Of a stretch of DNA of 20,272 nt, positions 1 to 7,383 are shown in pieces. Source of the DNA: a virus; the IMG/VR virus record IMGVR_UViG_3300047481_000206, positions 1-20,272 of that record; one strand, 5' to 3'. The translations under genes were made by a program, and so were the position numbers. How positions within the stretch are numbered: the first letter of the stretch is position 1; every line of letters starts with the position of its first letter. The notes beneath the pieces were generated by a model. It was not told the origin of the DNA. It did no database searches and saw only the letters and a list, made by a program, of their open reading frames with translations.

Positions 1-93
1 ATGAAGAACATCGTAACATCCATTTGTCCAAATATAAGAACTTGCAGTTGGAAGTGGCGACCAGTCTCCACTCTCTCCGTAATAATCAATCAT
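1..93 (-). CDS. Cytidylyltransferase-like nucleotidyltransferase, N-terminal fragment
   Basis: This is the first 31 codons of a gene that runs off the left edge. The ATG at 93-91 lies inside the end of the upstream glycosyltransferase gene (8-base overlap), as is usual for this operon. Near the end of the fragment it reads IWTNGCYDVLH, which matches the entry motif of the nucleotidyltransferase alpha/beta phosphodiesterase superfamily (NG-x-F/Y-D-x-x-H, normally continuing xGH). That motif is shared by HldE/RfaE C-terminal ADP-heptose synthases, glycerol-3-phosphate cytidylyltransferases and related sugar-activating enzymes. Following four glycosyltransferase-like genes, an activated-sugar or activated-polyol synthase is the natural inference. 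The substrate cannot be told from 31 residues, and the second HxGH histidine lies outside the window. Confidence 0.62.
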   Translation of the reverse strand, partial: MIDYYGESGDWSPLPTASSYIWTNGCYDVLH

Positions 94-772
94 TGGTATT
101 CTCGTTTCTATAGTCTACAGTTTTCCACGAATTCTTTAGACTAAATGAAGTATTCATGGTTCTGATATTGTGAAACACTCCACGCTTTACATTAAGAGAT
201 TGTGCCAAATGAACAAATGAACTGTCTATACAATGTACTTCTTCAGCACTCTCGGCTAACTCACACCAATCCAACATGCAATCAGTTATGGGTTGGACAA
301 AAACTTTTCTATGATCTGATTGTATTTTTAAATCGTACTCACAGTTTGAGCCTTTGTTATGAATAAGAACAAATTTTTCGTCTATGCCTATTCCCAACTT
401 TTGTCTAATAGCATACTCTCTGTTTTCATCTCTAACAATTTTAAATTTTGACCATCTGTACTCAAATGGCATCCCATTTGTATCGTAGAAAGAAACATCC
501 CAATCGTCTCGGACTCTAGAAAATCCAACCTGTAGAATGCCGTCACACAAAGGTATTTGAGGAAGCATTGGAACATCTTGATCGGTTTTTACAAGACAAG
601 GAACTACTTCTGCTCTATCCCAATACATTCTTGCTACGGTGTTATAGTTATGAACTTTTGTAGGCAAGAACAATCTAGATGGCTTCAAATCATCCAAGAC
701 ATGACGAACAAGACCATTAGAAACTATATGATCTCCAAGACCAAGATGGTGATACACCATTATTGCTTTCAT
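86..772 (-). CDS. GT-B / heptosyltransferase-like (GT9-like) glycosyltransferase
   Basis: A 228-residue protein with features of the ADP-heptose:LPS heptosyltransferase (GT9) superfamily. The N-terminus has a nucleotide-sugar-type glycine turn (HHLGLGDHIVSNGLVRHV, residues 8-25). The C-terminal half has CIDSSFVHLAQSL, which resembles the donor-binding D-S/T-x-x-x-H-x-A signature of GT9 enzymes. It is shorter than cellular heptosyltransferases (about 320-350), so it is a compact or divergent version. The ATG overlaps the upstream TGA in an ATGA arrangement. It looks clearly more AT-rich than the upstream glycosyltransferase gene, which suggests a separate origin. It probably transfers a sugar to a phage or host glycan; donor and acceptor are unknown. 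The superfamily assignment is fairly safe, the substrate is not. Confidence 0.6.
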   Translation of the reverse strand: MKAIMVYHHLGLGDHIVSNGLVRHVLDDLKPSRLFLPTKVHNYNTVARMYWDRAEVVPCLVKTDQDVPMLPQIPLCDGILQVGFSRVRDDWDVSFYDTNGMPFEYRWSKFKIVRDENREYAIRQKLGIGIDEKFVLIHNKGSNCEYDLKIQSDHRKVFVQPITDCMLDWCELAESAEEVHCIDSSFVHLAQSLNVKRGVFHNIRTMNTSFSLKNSWKTVDYRNENTND

Positions 773-1464
773 AGTCCAGTTCTCACTACTGCATCAACAT
801 CACTCTGACTGTTGTACTTATCGTGTTCATCAAAGCACTGCCCAACGAACCACACCCCGCCGTTGCTGTCCCCACGGGTGGCACCCGCAGGAAAAGGAGT
901 TTTCTGAAAGAACGGATCATGGACACACACGGTGAGTTGTCCATCTCGCACTTTGTCCCACACCCACTCCCACAGAAACGATTGGTCCTGTCCCTTGTCG
1001 CTAGTAGGCTGAAACTCCTCCATATCGGTGGCGATACCCTTGAGTTTTCCACCCTTGACACCCCACATACCGCCAAGCATGGGTGCGCCGTGGTACGGAT
1101 GATCACGCATGACATGGAGATCGGCTCCACTGGCAAGCCACTCCTCCACAGCCAAGCGTTCCCGTTCAGACAGACGAGAATCTGTATCACGGCTCATCAT
1201 GTACTCTACACCCTCTTCATCAGCAGGCAGGAAGCGGTGGAACATTCCACGGCTGTCGGAGAGATTGTACTCTCCCTCAACCATTCGCACAACCACATTC
1301 TGTCTATTCTGCAATTCTTTAATAATGTCTTGTGGAACTGATTGGAAGCAGTAAAATACGCAAGTCCAATCAGGAAACAGCCGTGCTGCAAGGTCGGCGT
1401 TCTTGACTGCACCAACAGTATAGGTGGGCTTGTCGCCCCACAAACTGAACGCTATAACCTTCAC
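769..1464 (-). CDS. GT-A-like glycosyltransferase with DTDSR motif
   Basis: A 231-residue protein that looks like a family of phage/bacterial GT-A-fold transferases. MMSRDTDSRLSERE (residues 89-102) contains the DxD metal/nucleotide-sugar site (D93-T-D95), and a following conserved block reads HVMRDHPYHGAPMLGGMWGVK (118-138, with GGMWG typical of the family). The start is GTG at 1464, forming GTGA with the preceding gene's stop, with AGGA about 6 bases upstream as a ribosome site. There is no signal peptide or membrane segment, so it is cytoplasmic. Its place in a string of four glycosyltransferase-like genes points to stepwise building of one glycan. The acceptor is unknown. Confidence 0.6.
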   Translation of the reverse strand: MKVIAFSLWGDKPTYTVGAVKNADLAARLFPDWTCVFYCFQSVPQDIIKELQNRQNVVVRMVEGEYNLSDSRGMFHRFLPADEEGVEYMMSRDTDSRLSERERLAVEEWLASGADLHVMRDHPYHGAPMLGGMWGVKGGKLKGIATDMEEFQPTSDKGQDQSFLWEWVWDKVRDGQLTVCVHDPFFQKTPFPAGATRGDSNGGVWFVGQCFDEHDKYNSQSDVDAVVRTGL

Positions 1465-2099
1465 TGCTGATCCTGTGGAACCAGTGAAGCAGTTGTCTTT
1501 GAGTTGTAAATATAACCGTGCAAGGCATCAGAGATGTGATGCTCCGTTTGAATCTTGGGATACACCCGCATGAGCCAGTCAATGTCTTCCGTGGACTGAC
1601 CGTTTGCGCCGTACACAGGATTAAACACCTCGGTAACCGCAATCTCTCGCCGCCACACGCACATATGGTAGGGTGGACGCTTAATGTCGCCAAGGAATCC
1701 GTCTTCGTCCCGCCACAACTGACCGTGGGGGTTTCCGATACCAAATTCCACATCCATTGGTTCACCGTCAATGCTGCACCACTGATTGAATGTAATGCAG
1801 TCCACATCGTGTTCGTCAATAGCCTTCAAGATCGCGCTCATGTACTCCTTACTCACTGCATCGTCATCGTCCAAGAATGCAATGTACTTGCCACGCGCCA
1901 TGCGGAGCAGATCATTGCGCTTTTCCGCAATGCTCTTGGAGCGGTTGTCAAGTAGAACAAGAATCTCTACTGCTTTGCCTTGTCCTGTAGCATCAACCTG
2001 TTCTTGAAGATGCTTTACAGCAGCCTGCATGGATTCGATGCGCTCGGGAATAGACAACATCAACACACTAAACTTAATTTCACTTGCTGGTACTGGCAT
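1461..2099 (-). CDS. Family 2-like glycosyltransferase (GT-A)
   Basis: A 212-residue GT2-type protein. The N-terminal beta strand FSVLMLSIPER (10-20) is the usual GT2 opening. KYIAFLDDDDAVS (71-83) holds the DxD-type acidic cluster (D77-D80). STEDIDWLMRV (169-179) matches the ED-x-D/E-W catalytic-base region. The start is ATG at 2099, inside the end of the upstream gene, because GGAG lies about 10 bases upstream and the GT2 fold begins at once. An earlier in-frame start at 2246 would add 49 residues that are only the shadow of the neighbour. No transmembrane segments. Acceptor and sugar are unknown. Confidence 0.75.
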   Translation of the reverse strand: MPVPASEIKFSVLMLSIPERIESMQAAVKHLQEQVDATGQGKAVEILVLLDNRSKSIAEKRNDLLRMARGKYIAFLDDDDAVSKEYMSAILKAIDEHDVDCITFNQWCSIDGEPMDVEFGIGNPHGQLWRDEDGFLGDIKRPPYHMCVWRREIAVTEVFNPVYGANGQSTEDIDWLMRVYPKIQTEHHISDALHGYIYNSKTTASLVPQDQQ

Positions 2100-2784
2100 A
2101 GAACATAGTCTCCATATCAAATTTGTTTGCGGCACGTCGCTTGAATGTTTCACCGTCCACTCCGTACATTTCCGCGTTCTCGTTCCGAGCGTGGAGTTCG
2201 TCCCACGGTTCTCCACTCCACTGGTGCTGAATAATACAGATGTCACATCGGCGTAGTTTTCCTAGTGCTGCACACACCTGTGACTGCTCATTGTCGCAAT
2301 ACAGTGACTTGTACTCGGGATTGTAGATGTACCCAAACTGCTTGTACAGGGGGAAACCCATGACCGTTAGGGTCATTAGGGGGTCTTCCTTTGGACGCAG
2401 CCCGTCCCAAAACTTGATTGCGCCATCGTAGTCGGGGAACGCTTGCTCGTAGCACTTGGCAATCACTTCATCGTAACCCATCTGCACGGGCACCATGTCA
2501 TCCGATGCAAGCATTAATACATCGCCGTCCACGCCCTCTAGATTGGCATTGCAAGCCTCTATCTTGCTCTTGGATTGTCCGTAAAAATAATCAATCTGTG
2601 CATTTTTTGCCCGTGTATCAATCCACTGCCGCATCTCTGAATTGTTCATGGTGGGGTCGTCTTCATCCATTGTCAGAATGAAACGAACATCATGCCGTCC
2701 GCTCAAAAAAGTAAGATAGCGAGAAAAAATTGCTTTGAACTTTTCGGGACGATTACGAGTAGGGAACTTGATCACTAGTTTCAT
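2080..2784 (-). CDS. Glycosyltransferase-like protein (GT-A fold)
   Basis: A 234-residue protein at the head of the glycan cassette. It opens with LVIKFPTRNRPEKF (3-16), the beta1-loop pattern seen in GT2-like proteins, and carries DEDD at 40-43 and VLMLASDDMVP (89-99), whose SDD sits where the DxD motif is expected. A strong AAGGAG lies 6 bases before the ATG, and only 15 bases separate it from regA, so it is probably co-transcribed with the replication genes. It overlaps the next gene by 20 bases. It could be an inactive or sugar-specific variant; the fold call is by pattern only. Confidence 0.6.
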   Translation of the reverse strand: MKLVIKFPTRNRPEKFKAIFSRYLTFLSGRHDVRFILTMDEDDPTMNNSEMRQWIDTRAKNAQIDYFYGQSKSKIEACNANLEGVDGDVLMLASDDMVPVQMGYDEVIAKCYEQAFPDYDGAIKFWDGLRPKEDPLMTLTVMGFPLYKQFGYIYNPEYKSLYCDNEQSQVCAALGKLRRCDICIIQHQWSGEPWDELHARNENAEMYGVDGETFKRRAANKFDMETMFYASTSK

Positions 2785-2799
2785 TACGAATCTCCTTTT

Positions 2800-3237
2800 T
2801 CACTCTTCAGGCTTCATAGTTTTCTTTGACCGTCCTATATGGTATTTAGTACACAGTTCCCATTCGTTCTTCTCTTTGAACGACAGAATCTTTATTTTGT
2901 TTACATGAACCTTGTCGGCAATTTTTGCTTTATTCACAATTTTCAACAGTCCCCATTCTTCCAGTAAACACGCGATGGTGTTTCGCCGTCCAATGTCTTC
3001 GGAATCAATAGAGGTGGGCAGGTCATCCAATGCAAACATCTCCTTGAAGTGGACAATATAGTACTTGCCGCGCTTATGAAGAATATGGCACGATTGCCAC
3101 AATTTCTTTTCTGTTCTGGAAGACACTCCAATACGAGTAAGCGTTTCACGTACTTTCAAGAAATCATCAGGCTTTTGCAAGGTAACCTCTAGTAGATCGC
3201 TTACATCAAGGTCTAGGTAGCGTTCGTTTTGTTCCAT
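2800..3237 (-). CDS. regA: RegA-like translational repressor
   Basis: This is the T4 RegA family, an mRNA-binding protein that represses translation of early phage messages at their start regions. Residues 15-27 (LLEVTLQKPDDFL) align with the T4 start MIEITLKKPEDFL, followed by KVRETLTRIG, QSCHILHKRGKYYIVHFKEMF and EEWGLLKIV, all near-identical to T4. It has 145 residues against 122 in T4; the difference is a 14-residue acidic N-terminal extension plus a short basic C-terminal tail. The ATG at 3237 has TGGAG about 10 bases upstream, which supports the longer start. It follows 62 as in T4 (45-44-62-regA). The 50-base gap before it holds an inverted repeat around its ribosome site. Confidence 0.93.
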   Translation of the reverse strand: MEQNERYLDLDVSDLLEVTLQKPDDFLKVRETLTRIGVSSRTEKKLWQSCHILHKRGKYYIVHFKEMFALDDLPTSIDSEDIGRRNTIACLLEEWGLLKIVNKAKIADKVHVNKIKILSFKEKNEWELCTKYHIGRSKKTMKPEE

Positions 3238-3276
3238 GTTCTGTTCACTCCAGTTAATTCTGAACCGATACAGAAC
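3238..3276 (-). promoter_or_regulatory. Inverted repeat around the regA ribosome-binding site
   Basis: In the 50-base gap between 62 and regA, GTTCTGT (minus strand, 3276-3270) is matched by ACAGAAC (3244-3238) directly before the regA ATG. A shorter inner TTCA/TGAA pair is also possible. The TGGAG ribosome site would sit in the loop. Such a hairpin could modulate regA translation; T4 regA is known to be autoregulated, but through single-stranded RNA binding. A TTCTAAATAG sequence just upstream (about 3275-3284) loosely resembles a T4-type late promoter box. Both readings are tentative. Confidence 0.3.
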
Positions 3277-3287
3277 TATTTAGAAAT

Positions 3288-3677
3288 CTACTTCTTTCCG
3301 CCCTTGCTGGTTGCTGCCACTATCTCCGAAATTTGCTCTTCTGTTAGCACTGTGAGGGATTCCCGTGCCTTTCGGGACGAAAAGCCGTAATACTCCACAA
3401 GAGCAGCCACTCGTTCGTCCTCCTCCCGCTTTAGCCACTTGGAGAACCGCTTGCGGGGACGCACCGCACCCCGCAGGAAGTCAAAGTGCATTTTTGCGTC
3501 CAAGTGGGGGCGGGTGTTCATCTCGTTTGCGGCAAACAGGGTATCAGGGAAATACGACAAGCAGCGGGTCACCACGAACGGTGGATACGACTGCTTGGTG
3601 TACGCCTCGCTCTCGTCCAAGAGCGGTTCCTTGTTTACATTGATTGCATTTAAATAATCAGACAGTGCGTAGGTCAT
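3288..3677 (-). CDS. 62: Clamp loader small subunit gp62
   Basis: A 129-residue protein of the T4 gp62 type, which with gp44 forms the ATP-driven loader of the gp45 sliding clamp. The recognisable stretch is YPPFVVTRCLSYFPDTLFAANEMN (31-54), then HLDAKMHFDFLRGAVRPRKRFSKWLK (58-83), a block I know from gp62 of marine T4-like phages. It is shorter than T4 gp62 (187), as is common outside enteric phages. The ATG overlaps the methyltransferase stop (ATGA). In T4 it directly follows 44; here a methyltransferase gene intervenes. It ends in a basic GGKK. Confidence 0.88.
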   Translation of the reverse strand: MTYALSDYLNAINVNKEPLLDESEAYTKQSYPPFVVTRCLSYFPDTLFAANEMNTRPHLDAKMHFDFLRGAVRPRKRFSKWLKREEDERVAALVEYYGFSSRKARESLTVLTEEQISEIVAATSKGGKK

Positions 3678-4714
3678 GCGTGTTCCTCAAGAAGTTTATC
3701 AAGGGTTTGAGGAACGGCTTCCTTGATCCGTGCTTCTGCAATCTGTACGTACTCGGGATTGAGTTCACAGCCGATGAAGTCCCTGCCGTTCTTCAGGGAA
3801 ACCACCGCTGTGGTTCCGCTACCAGTAAACGGATCAAGCACCGTGCCACCCACGGGACAGCCCGCAAGCACACATGGCGTGATGAGGTCTTCGGGGTAAA
3901 CCGCAAAGTGTGCGCCCTTGTAGCCCCGTGTGGTCACAGTCCACAATGACCGCTTGTTGCGCTTGCCGTCTTCAGAGTATCCAGTTTTTCCATTTCTACC
4001 AAGAGCAAGACCTGCATACCCGTGATCGGTGTTTACACCATCTTTGATTTGCTTCCCAAGAGTTCCCACACCTGTTCGGTCTATCAATTTTTGCTTTCTT
4101 TCTGCTCGTCCAACCGAAGACTCCGCAAGTGGCTCCTTGACCGCTTCGTGATCGTAGTAGTAGTGGGGCTTCTTGGACAGCAGGAAGATGTATTCGTGTG
4201 CCTTCGTGCAGCGATCTTCCACGCTTTCGGGCATGGGATTAGGCTTGTTCCAGATGATGTCCTGACGCAGATACCACCCGTCCGCTTGCAGAGCGAATGC
4301 GACACGCCACGGAATGCCGATCAAGTCCTTGACTTTGATGTTGTATGCACCGCCACGGAAAGCCTTGCGATCCTCGTATCGGTCATGGTTCTTGGTGTGC
4401 AGATGCTTCTTGCCCTTGTTGTGGTCTTTCTCCAGCCAAGAGTTGATGTAGCAGCCATTGCTTGCATACGAATCTCCCAAGTTTAGCCACAGTGTACCGT
4501 CATCACGGAGAATCCGCTTGACTTCACGGAAAACCTCAACCATCTTCTCAACGAAGTCTTCGGGTGACTGCTCACGACCGATCTCATCGGTTCCACCGTT
4601 ATAGTTACGGAGTCCGAAATACGGAGGAGATGTGATACAGGTGTGAACGCAGCCGTCTGGAAGAGTCTTCATGCCTTCAATGCAGTCGCCTGTAATGATA
4701 CGATGTGTGTTCAC
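3674..4714 (-). CDS. Site-specific DNA methyltransferase (amino-MTase, beta-type order)
   Basis: A 346-residue DNA amino-methyltransferase (N6-adenine or N4-cytosine). The catalytic motif TSPPYFGLRNY (28-38) precedes the S-adenosylmethionine site DPFTGSGTT (294-302), the beta-class order. GCELNPEYVQIAEARI follows as the expected helix/acidic loop. The TSPPY-x-GLR-x-Y form occurs in many stand-alone phage methylases; specificity cannot be read. The start is GTG at 4714, because GTGA there overlaps the TGA of gene 44; an upstream GTG at 4750 lies deep inside 44. It sits between 44 and 62, which are adjacent in T4, and is joined at both ends by overlapping codons, so it is an inserted but fully integrated operon member. 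No cognate endonuclease is in the window, so it probably protects phage DNA from host restriction or marks it. Confidence 0.9.
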   Translation of the reverse strand: MNTHRIITGDCIEGMKTLPDGCVHTCITSPPYFGLRNYNGGTDEIGREQSPEDFVEKMVEVFREVKRILRDDGTLWLNLGDSYASNGCYINSWLEKDHNKGKKHLHTKNHDRYEDRKAFRGGAYNIKVKDLIGIPWRVAFALQADGWYLRQDIIWNKPNPMPESVEDRCTKAHEYIFLLSKKPHYYYDHEAVKEPLAESSVGRAERKQKLIDRTGVGTLGKQIKDGVNTDHGYAGLALGRNGKTGYSEDGKRNKRSLWTVTTRGYKGAHFAVYPEDLITPCVLAGCPVGGTVLDPFTGSGTTAVVSLKNGRDFIGCELNPEYVQIAEARIKEAVPQTLDKLLEEHA

Positions 4715-5664
4715 TTGAACTTCACTTCCATCATTAATTGAACAAGACACGCCGTGAGATTGATCTCGTGGTCGGCTGCAAACGCTGCCTTGTACTGGTA
4801 GTCGCCAAGCACAAGAATTGCTTGAGGAATGGAGCCAGGCTCAGCAGTCTCGTACAGACTGTCGTAAATGGCACGGAAGATACGGGTCTGATCGTTGTCA
4901 AGGTTCTCCACCACCCACTTGCGAACCCCACCAAAGTCCTTGCTCTTCATGTGCTTGAGCAGTTCCTTTACCGCCACATCACCCACAGAGTGGAGGATGC
5001 CCACATCAATCTTGCCACTTGCCCCGTACCGCTGCAACTCGTTCAGTGTGCGGCGAAAATCAGGGAAGTGCTTCATAATGAGTTGGGCAACCACCTTCTC
5101 ATCGTATTCCACCCCTTCAGTCTCAAGAATTTCCCCTGCTCGCTTCAGGAACTGCACCGCAAGCGCAGGCTTCTCCTTGCTCGGGATTCTGAAGTCAATA
5201 CAGGTGCATCGGGAGTGCAGCGGCTCAATCACTCGGTTTTTAAAGTTGCAGGTCAGGACGAAACGGCAGTTGTCCGCAAACTCCTCAATGAAACCGCGAA
5301 GGGCTGGTTGAGTGGACTGCGCGTTCGAATAGTCGAACTCGTCCAAGATCACCACCTTCTTTACCCCATTGGTGAGAGACACGGTGGAAGCAAAACTGCG
5401 AATCTTTGTCCGAAGAGTATCAATATTCCCGTCCTCGGAGCAATTGATGACAATGGTGTCGCAACCAAGATCATTACACAGTGCCTTTGCCACGGAGGTC
5501 TTGCCACAACCTGGTCCTCCCGACAACAGGAGGTTTTGTGGTTCTCCCCGTTCAACCATCCGCATGAAACTCTCATGCGTTTCCGCTGGCAAAATGCAGT
5601 CTTCCACGGTCTGTGGCCGCCACTTCTCAACCCAAAGACCCTTCACGGTTTCAATTGTACTCAA
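4711..5664 (-). CDS. 44: Clamp loader ATPase gp44
   Basis: The AAA+ subunit of the replication clamp loader. Residues (from the 5664 start) include VEKWRP (12-17), Walker A GGPGCGKT (49-56), Walker B VVILDEFD (104-111) and the arginine-finger SRC motif LHSRC (149-153), all diagnostic of the RFC/gp44 family. There is no ATG near the N-terminus. TTG at 5664 is preferred, with GAGG seven bases upstream and a start-to-WRP distance equal to T4. A TTG at 5670 overlapping the clamp's TGA (TTGA) would add two residues. It is 317 residues against 319 in T4. It lies directly after clamp gene 45, as in T4. Confidence 0.95.
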   Translation of the reverse strand: MSTIETVKGLWVEKWRPQTVEDCILPAETHESFMRMVERGEPQNLLLSGGPGCGKTSVAKALCNDLGCDTIVINCSEDGNIDTLRTKIRSFASTVSLTNGVKKVVILDEFDYSNAQSTQPALRGFIEEFADNCRFVLTCNFKNRVIEPLHSRCTCIDFRIPSKEKPALAVQFLKRAGEILETEGVEYDEKVVAQLIMKHFPDFRRTLNELQRYGASGKIDVGILHSVGDVAVKELLKHMKSKDFGGVRKWVVENLDNDQTRIFRAIYDSLYETAEPGSIPQAILVLGDYQYKAAFAADHEINLTACLVQLMMEVKFK

Positions 5665-5666
5665 AT

Positions 5667-6374
5667 TCAAGCCTCGTAAGTAGAGTCAGCGTTCAGAGCA
5701 ATCCAATAAGTGAGCGGTTCATTCTTGTTGGAGAAGGACGACACCACTTTTTCTGAAATAGCAACAGTGTAGTCGCCAGGCAGAATCTTCAGGTTCTCCA
5801 CATCGAAAATGAATTCAAAAGTTGCACCTGTGGTGTTGTCTCCCACCACAAGCGAGTAGAAGTTAGAGGTAACATCTCCCCGATCTATAGCAGCAAGTTC
5901 AATGTGTTTGCCGTCAGCAGATGAACGAACACATAGGTGTCCCACCTGAAGCACGGACGCTGCCTTGATGATATCAGCAAAATCTTTTGCTGTGAGATCA
6001 AACTGTACCACAGCAGACGGCATAGAAATCTTTTTGCTTGTAGAAGTCACCAACTTTGGATCACAGTAGTAGTAGCGAACACTAGACTTCCCACTCTTCA
6101 CGGTGATGTAATTATCTTCAAACACAAACTCTGGATCCTTGAACAAACTCACCGTGCCAAGAAACTTGTTTAAATCCCAAATAGCAAATGTCTTGCTAAA
6201 AGTCTCGTTTACTTTTGCCTCGGCAAGAATATTTTTCGTGGACGACAGTGTGTTTAAGGTATTACCGTGGTTCACAATAATACCAGAGTTAATACAAGCA
6301 AAGTTCTTGAGAATCTCAAGGGTTCGCTTGGAAATGGTGATGGAATTAGTTTTCATTGTTTTTGTACTCGTCAT
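5667..6374 (-). CDS. 45: DNA polymerase sliding clamp gp45
   Basis: A 235-residue trimeric-clamp protein that tethers the polymerase to DNA and in T4 also activates late transcription through gp55 and gp33. The N-terminal TLEILKNFACINSGIIVNHGN aligns with T4 TTALLKNFATINSGI, the middle has IWDLNKFLGTVSLF (T4 IYDLNGFLGILSLV), and the C-terminus reads IALNADSTYEA (T4 VALEADSTHDF). The ATG at 6374 is chosen because AAAGGA lies 8 bases upstream. An internal ATG at 6356 would start nearer the T4 N-terminus but has only a weak ribosome site. It overlaps the small basic gene upstream by 29 bases. Confidence 0.95.
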   Translation of the reverse strand: MTSTKTMKTNSITISKRTLEILKNFACINSGIIVNHGNTLNTLSSTKNILAEAKVNETFSKTFAIWDLNKFLGTVSLFKDPEFVFEDNYITVKSGKSSVRYYYCDPKLVTSTSKKISMPSAVVQFDLTAKDFADIIKAASVLQVGHLCVRSSADGKHIELAAIDRGDVTSNFYSLVVGDNTTGATFEFIFDVENLKILPGDYTVAISEKVVSSFSNKNEPLTYWIALNADSTYEA

Positions 6375-6534
6375 ATTCAAAATCCTTTCCTGAATTTAGA
6401 TCATTTGTAATATCATTCAACTGCTGTTTTTCATGGTGTCTTCGCGCACTTTTATGTTTGCGATCCACCGTTTTTTGTGCCTTTCGTGCACTACGATCCC
6501 GTTCGTATTTAAACCAGTCATTACTTCTACCCAT
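6346..6534 (-). CDS. Small basic protein of unknown function
   Basis: A 62-residue protein. The first 38 residues are strongly basic (KYERDRSARKAQKTVDRKHK, then SARRHHEKQQ), followed by an acidic end (DFEYDEYKNNEN). Its ATG directly follows the RNase H stop codon (TAA-ATG) and its 3' end overlaps the clamp gene, so it is translationally nested between rnh and 45. I do not recognise the family. Its charge suggests nucleic-acid or acidic-protein binding, and its position suggests a replisome accessory role, but both are inference. The tight packing on either side is the main argument that it is real. Confidence 0.65.
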   Translation of the reverse strand: MGRSNDWFKYERDRSARKAQKTVDRKHKSARRHHEKQQLNDITNDLNSGKDFEYDEYKNNEN

Positions 6535-7383
6535 TTAAAAATCTCCAATATCTCCTATTAGGTTACGCAATCCTTTCTCTATCATGTAGTCCAAAATCTT
6601 GGCGCGAGTGGGGGTTACTGTTTTATTCCACTCATATTCAATTTTTTCTTCCCATTCCGTAGGAATGTGGAGCAAGTCGATGAGGGTTTTGTTTCGATTC
6701 CAATTCGCAGCGTACTTGCTCGGAATGTTGCCTGTGTCTGCATGGAAATCTAGTATCTCGTCCATTCGTTTCTTGGTGACAGGTTTCTGCCGCTTGGATT
6801 TGTTTATTAGTGAATCATCATCAGACAGTATATTAGGAACACCATCCGATGAGTCTCCTCTAACAATGTGTTCAAACAAATACGTCTTTGGATTTTCCAC
6901 GGTTATGAACTTTTTTAACATGGGGGAATACTGACTCACATTGGGAAATATATGCAACTGTCCAAAGTCCTTGTCGCCGCTAAGAATAAGTATCTTCTCG
7001 GTGGGAGAGTATCGCTTTGCCAGAAAAGATATGATGTCATCTGCTTCACACCCCTGCACAATCATGTTTCTGTACGGAAAATTTTCCGCAACTTCTTCGC
7101 GTATATTATTTATGATACCATAGAACCGATCCCACTGCTCGGGGTTTTCTTTGCGATCCGCCCTGCGCTTTGCTTTATACAGCGGAAAAAAGTCTCGCCT
7201 CCATGACGCTCCACCGTCTTGGCAAATCACAAGTTCGCCGTACTCACGGAAAAACTTTTTACGATACATTCTGTATGTATTTAGAACCATGTGCCGAATA
7301 AGGTGTTCATCAATTGTTCCGATATCCCGCGTCTGTGCAAAAATAGACGACATTAAAACTTGTGTGTTGTCTACGAGAATCAT
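6535..7383 (-). CDS. rnh: RNase H / 5'-3' exonuclease (FEN family)
   Basis: A 282-residue protein of the T4 RNase H type, a flap-endonuclease-family nuclease that removes lagging-strand RNA primers. Metal-site acidic residues occur in the expected order: VDN (D5), CQDG (D56), GCEADDIIS (E113, D115, D116), LSGDKDFGQL (D137, D139) and VRGDSSDGVPN (D177, D180). It is slightly shorter than T4 RNase H (305). The start ATG shares a base with the upstream TAA (TAATG), indicating coupling. The short N-terminus before D5 is normal for homologues. Confidence 0.92.
   Translation of the reverse strand: MILVDNTQVLMSSIFAQTRDIGTIDEHLIRHMVLNTYRMYRKKFFREYGELVICQDGGASWRRDFFPLYKAKRRADRKENPEQWDRFYGIINNIREEVAENFPYRNMIVQGCEADDIISFLAKRYSPTEKILILSGDKDFGQLHIFPNVSQYSPMLKKFITVENPKTYLFEHIVRGDSSDGVPNILSDDDSLINKSKRQKPVTKKRMDEILDFHADTGNIPSKYAANWNRNKTLIDLLHIPTEWEEKIEYEWNKTVTPTRAKILDYMIEKGLRNLIGDIGDF

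Noticed and set aside
2100-2246. N-terminal extension of the family 2-like glycosyltransferase
   Set aside because: The 49 extra residues lie wholly inside the upstream glycosyltransferase gene and look random; the ATG at 2099 has a good ribosome site and the GT2 fold starts there.
4738-5679. 313-codon plus-strand open frame opposite gene 44
   Set aside because: It mirrors the codons of a well-supported clamp-loader gene, has no recognisable domain, and would be the only long plus-strand gene in a window transcribed entirely leftward.
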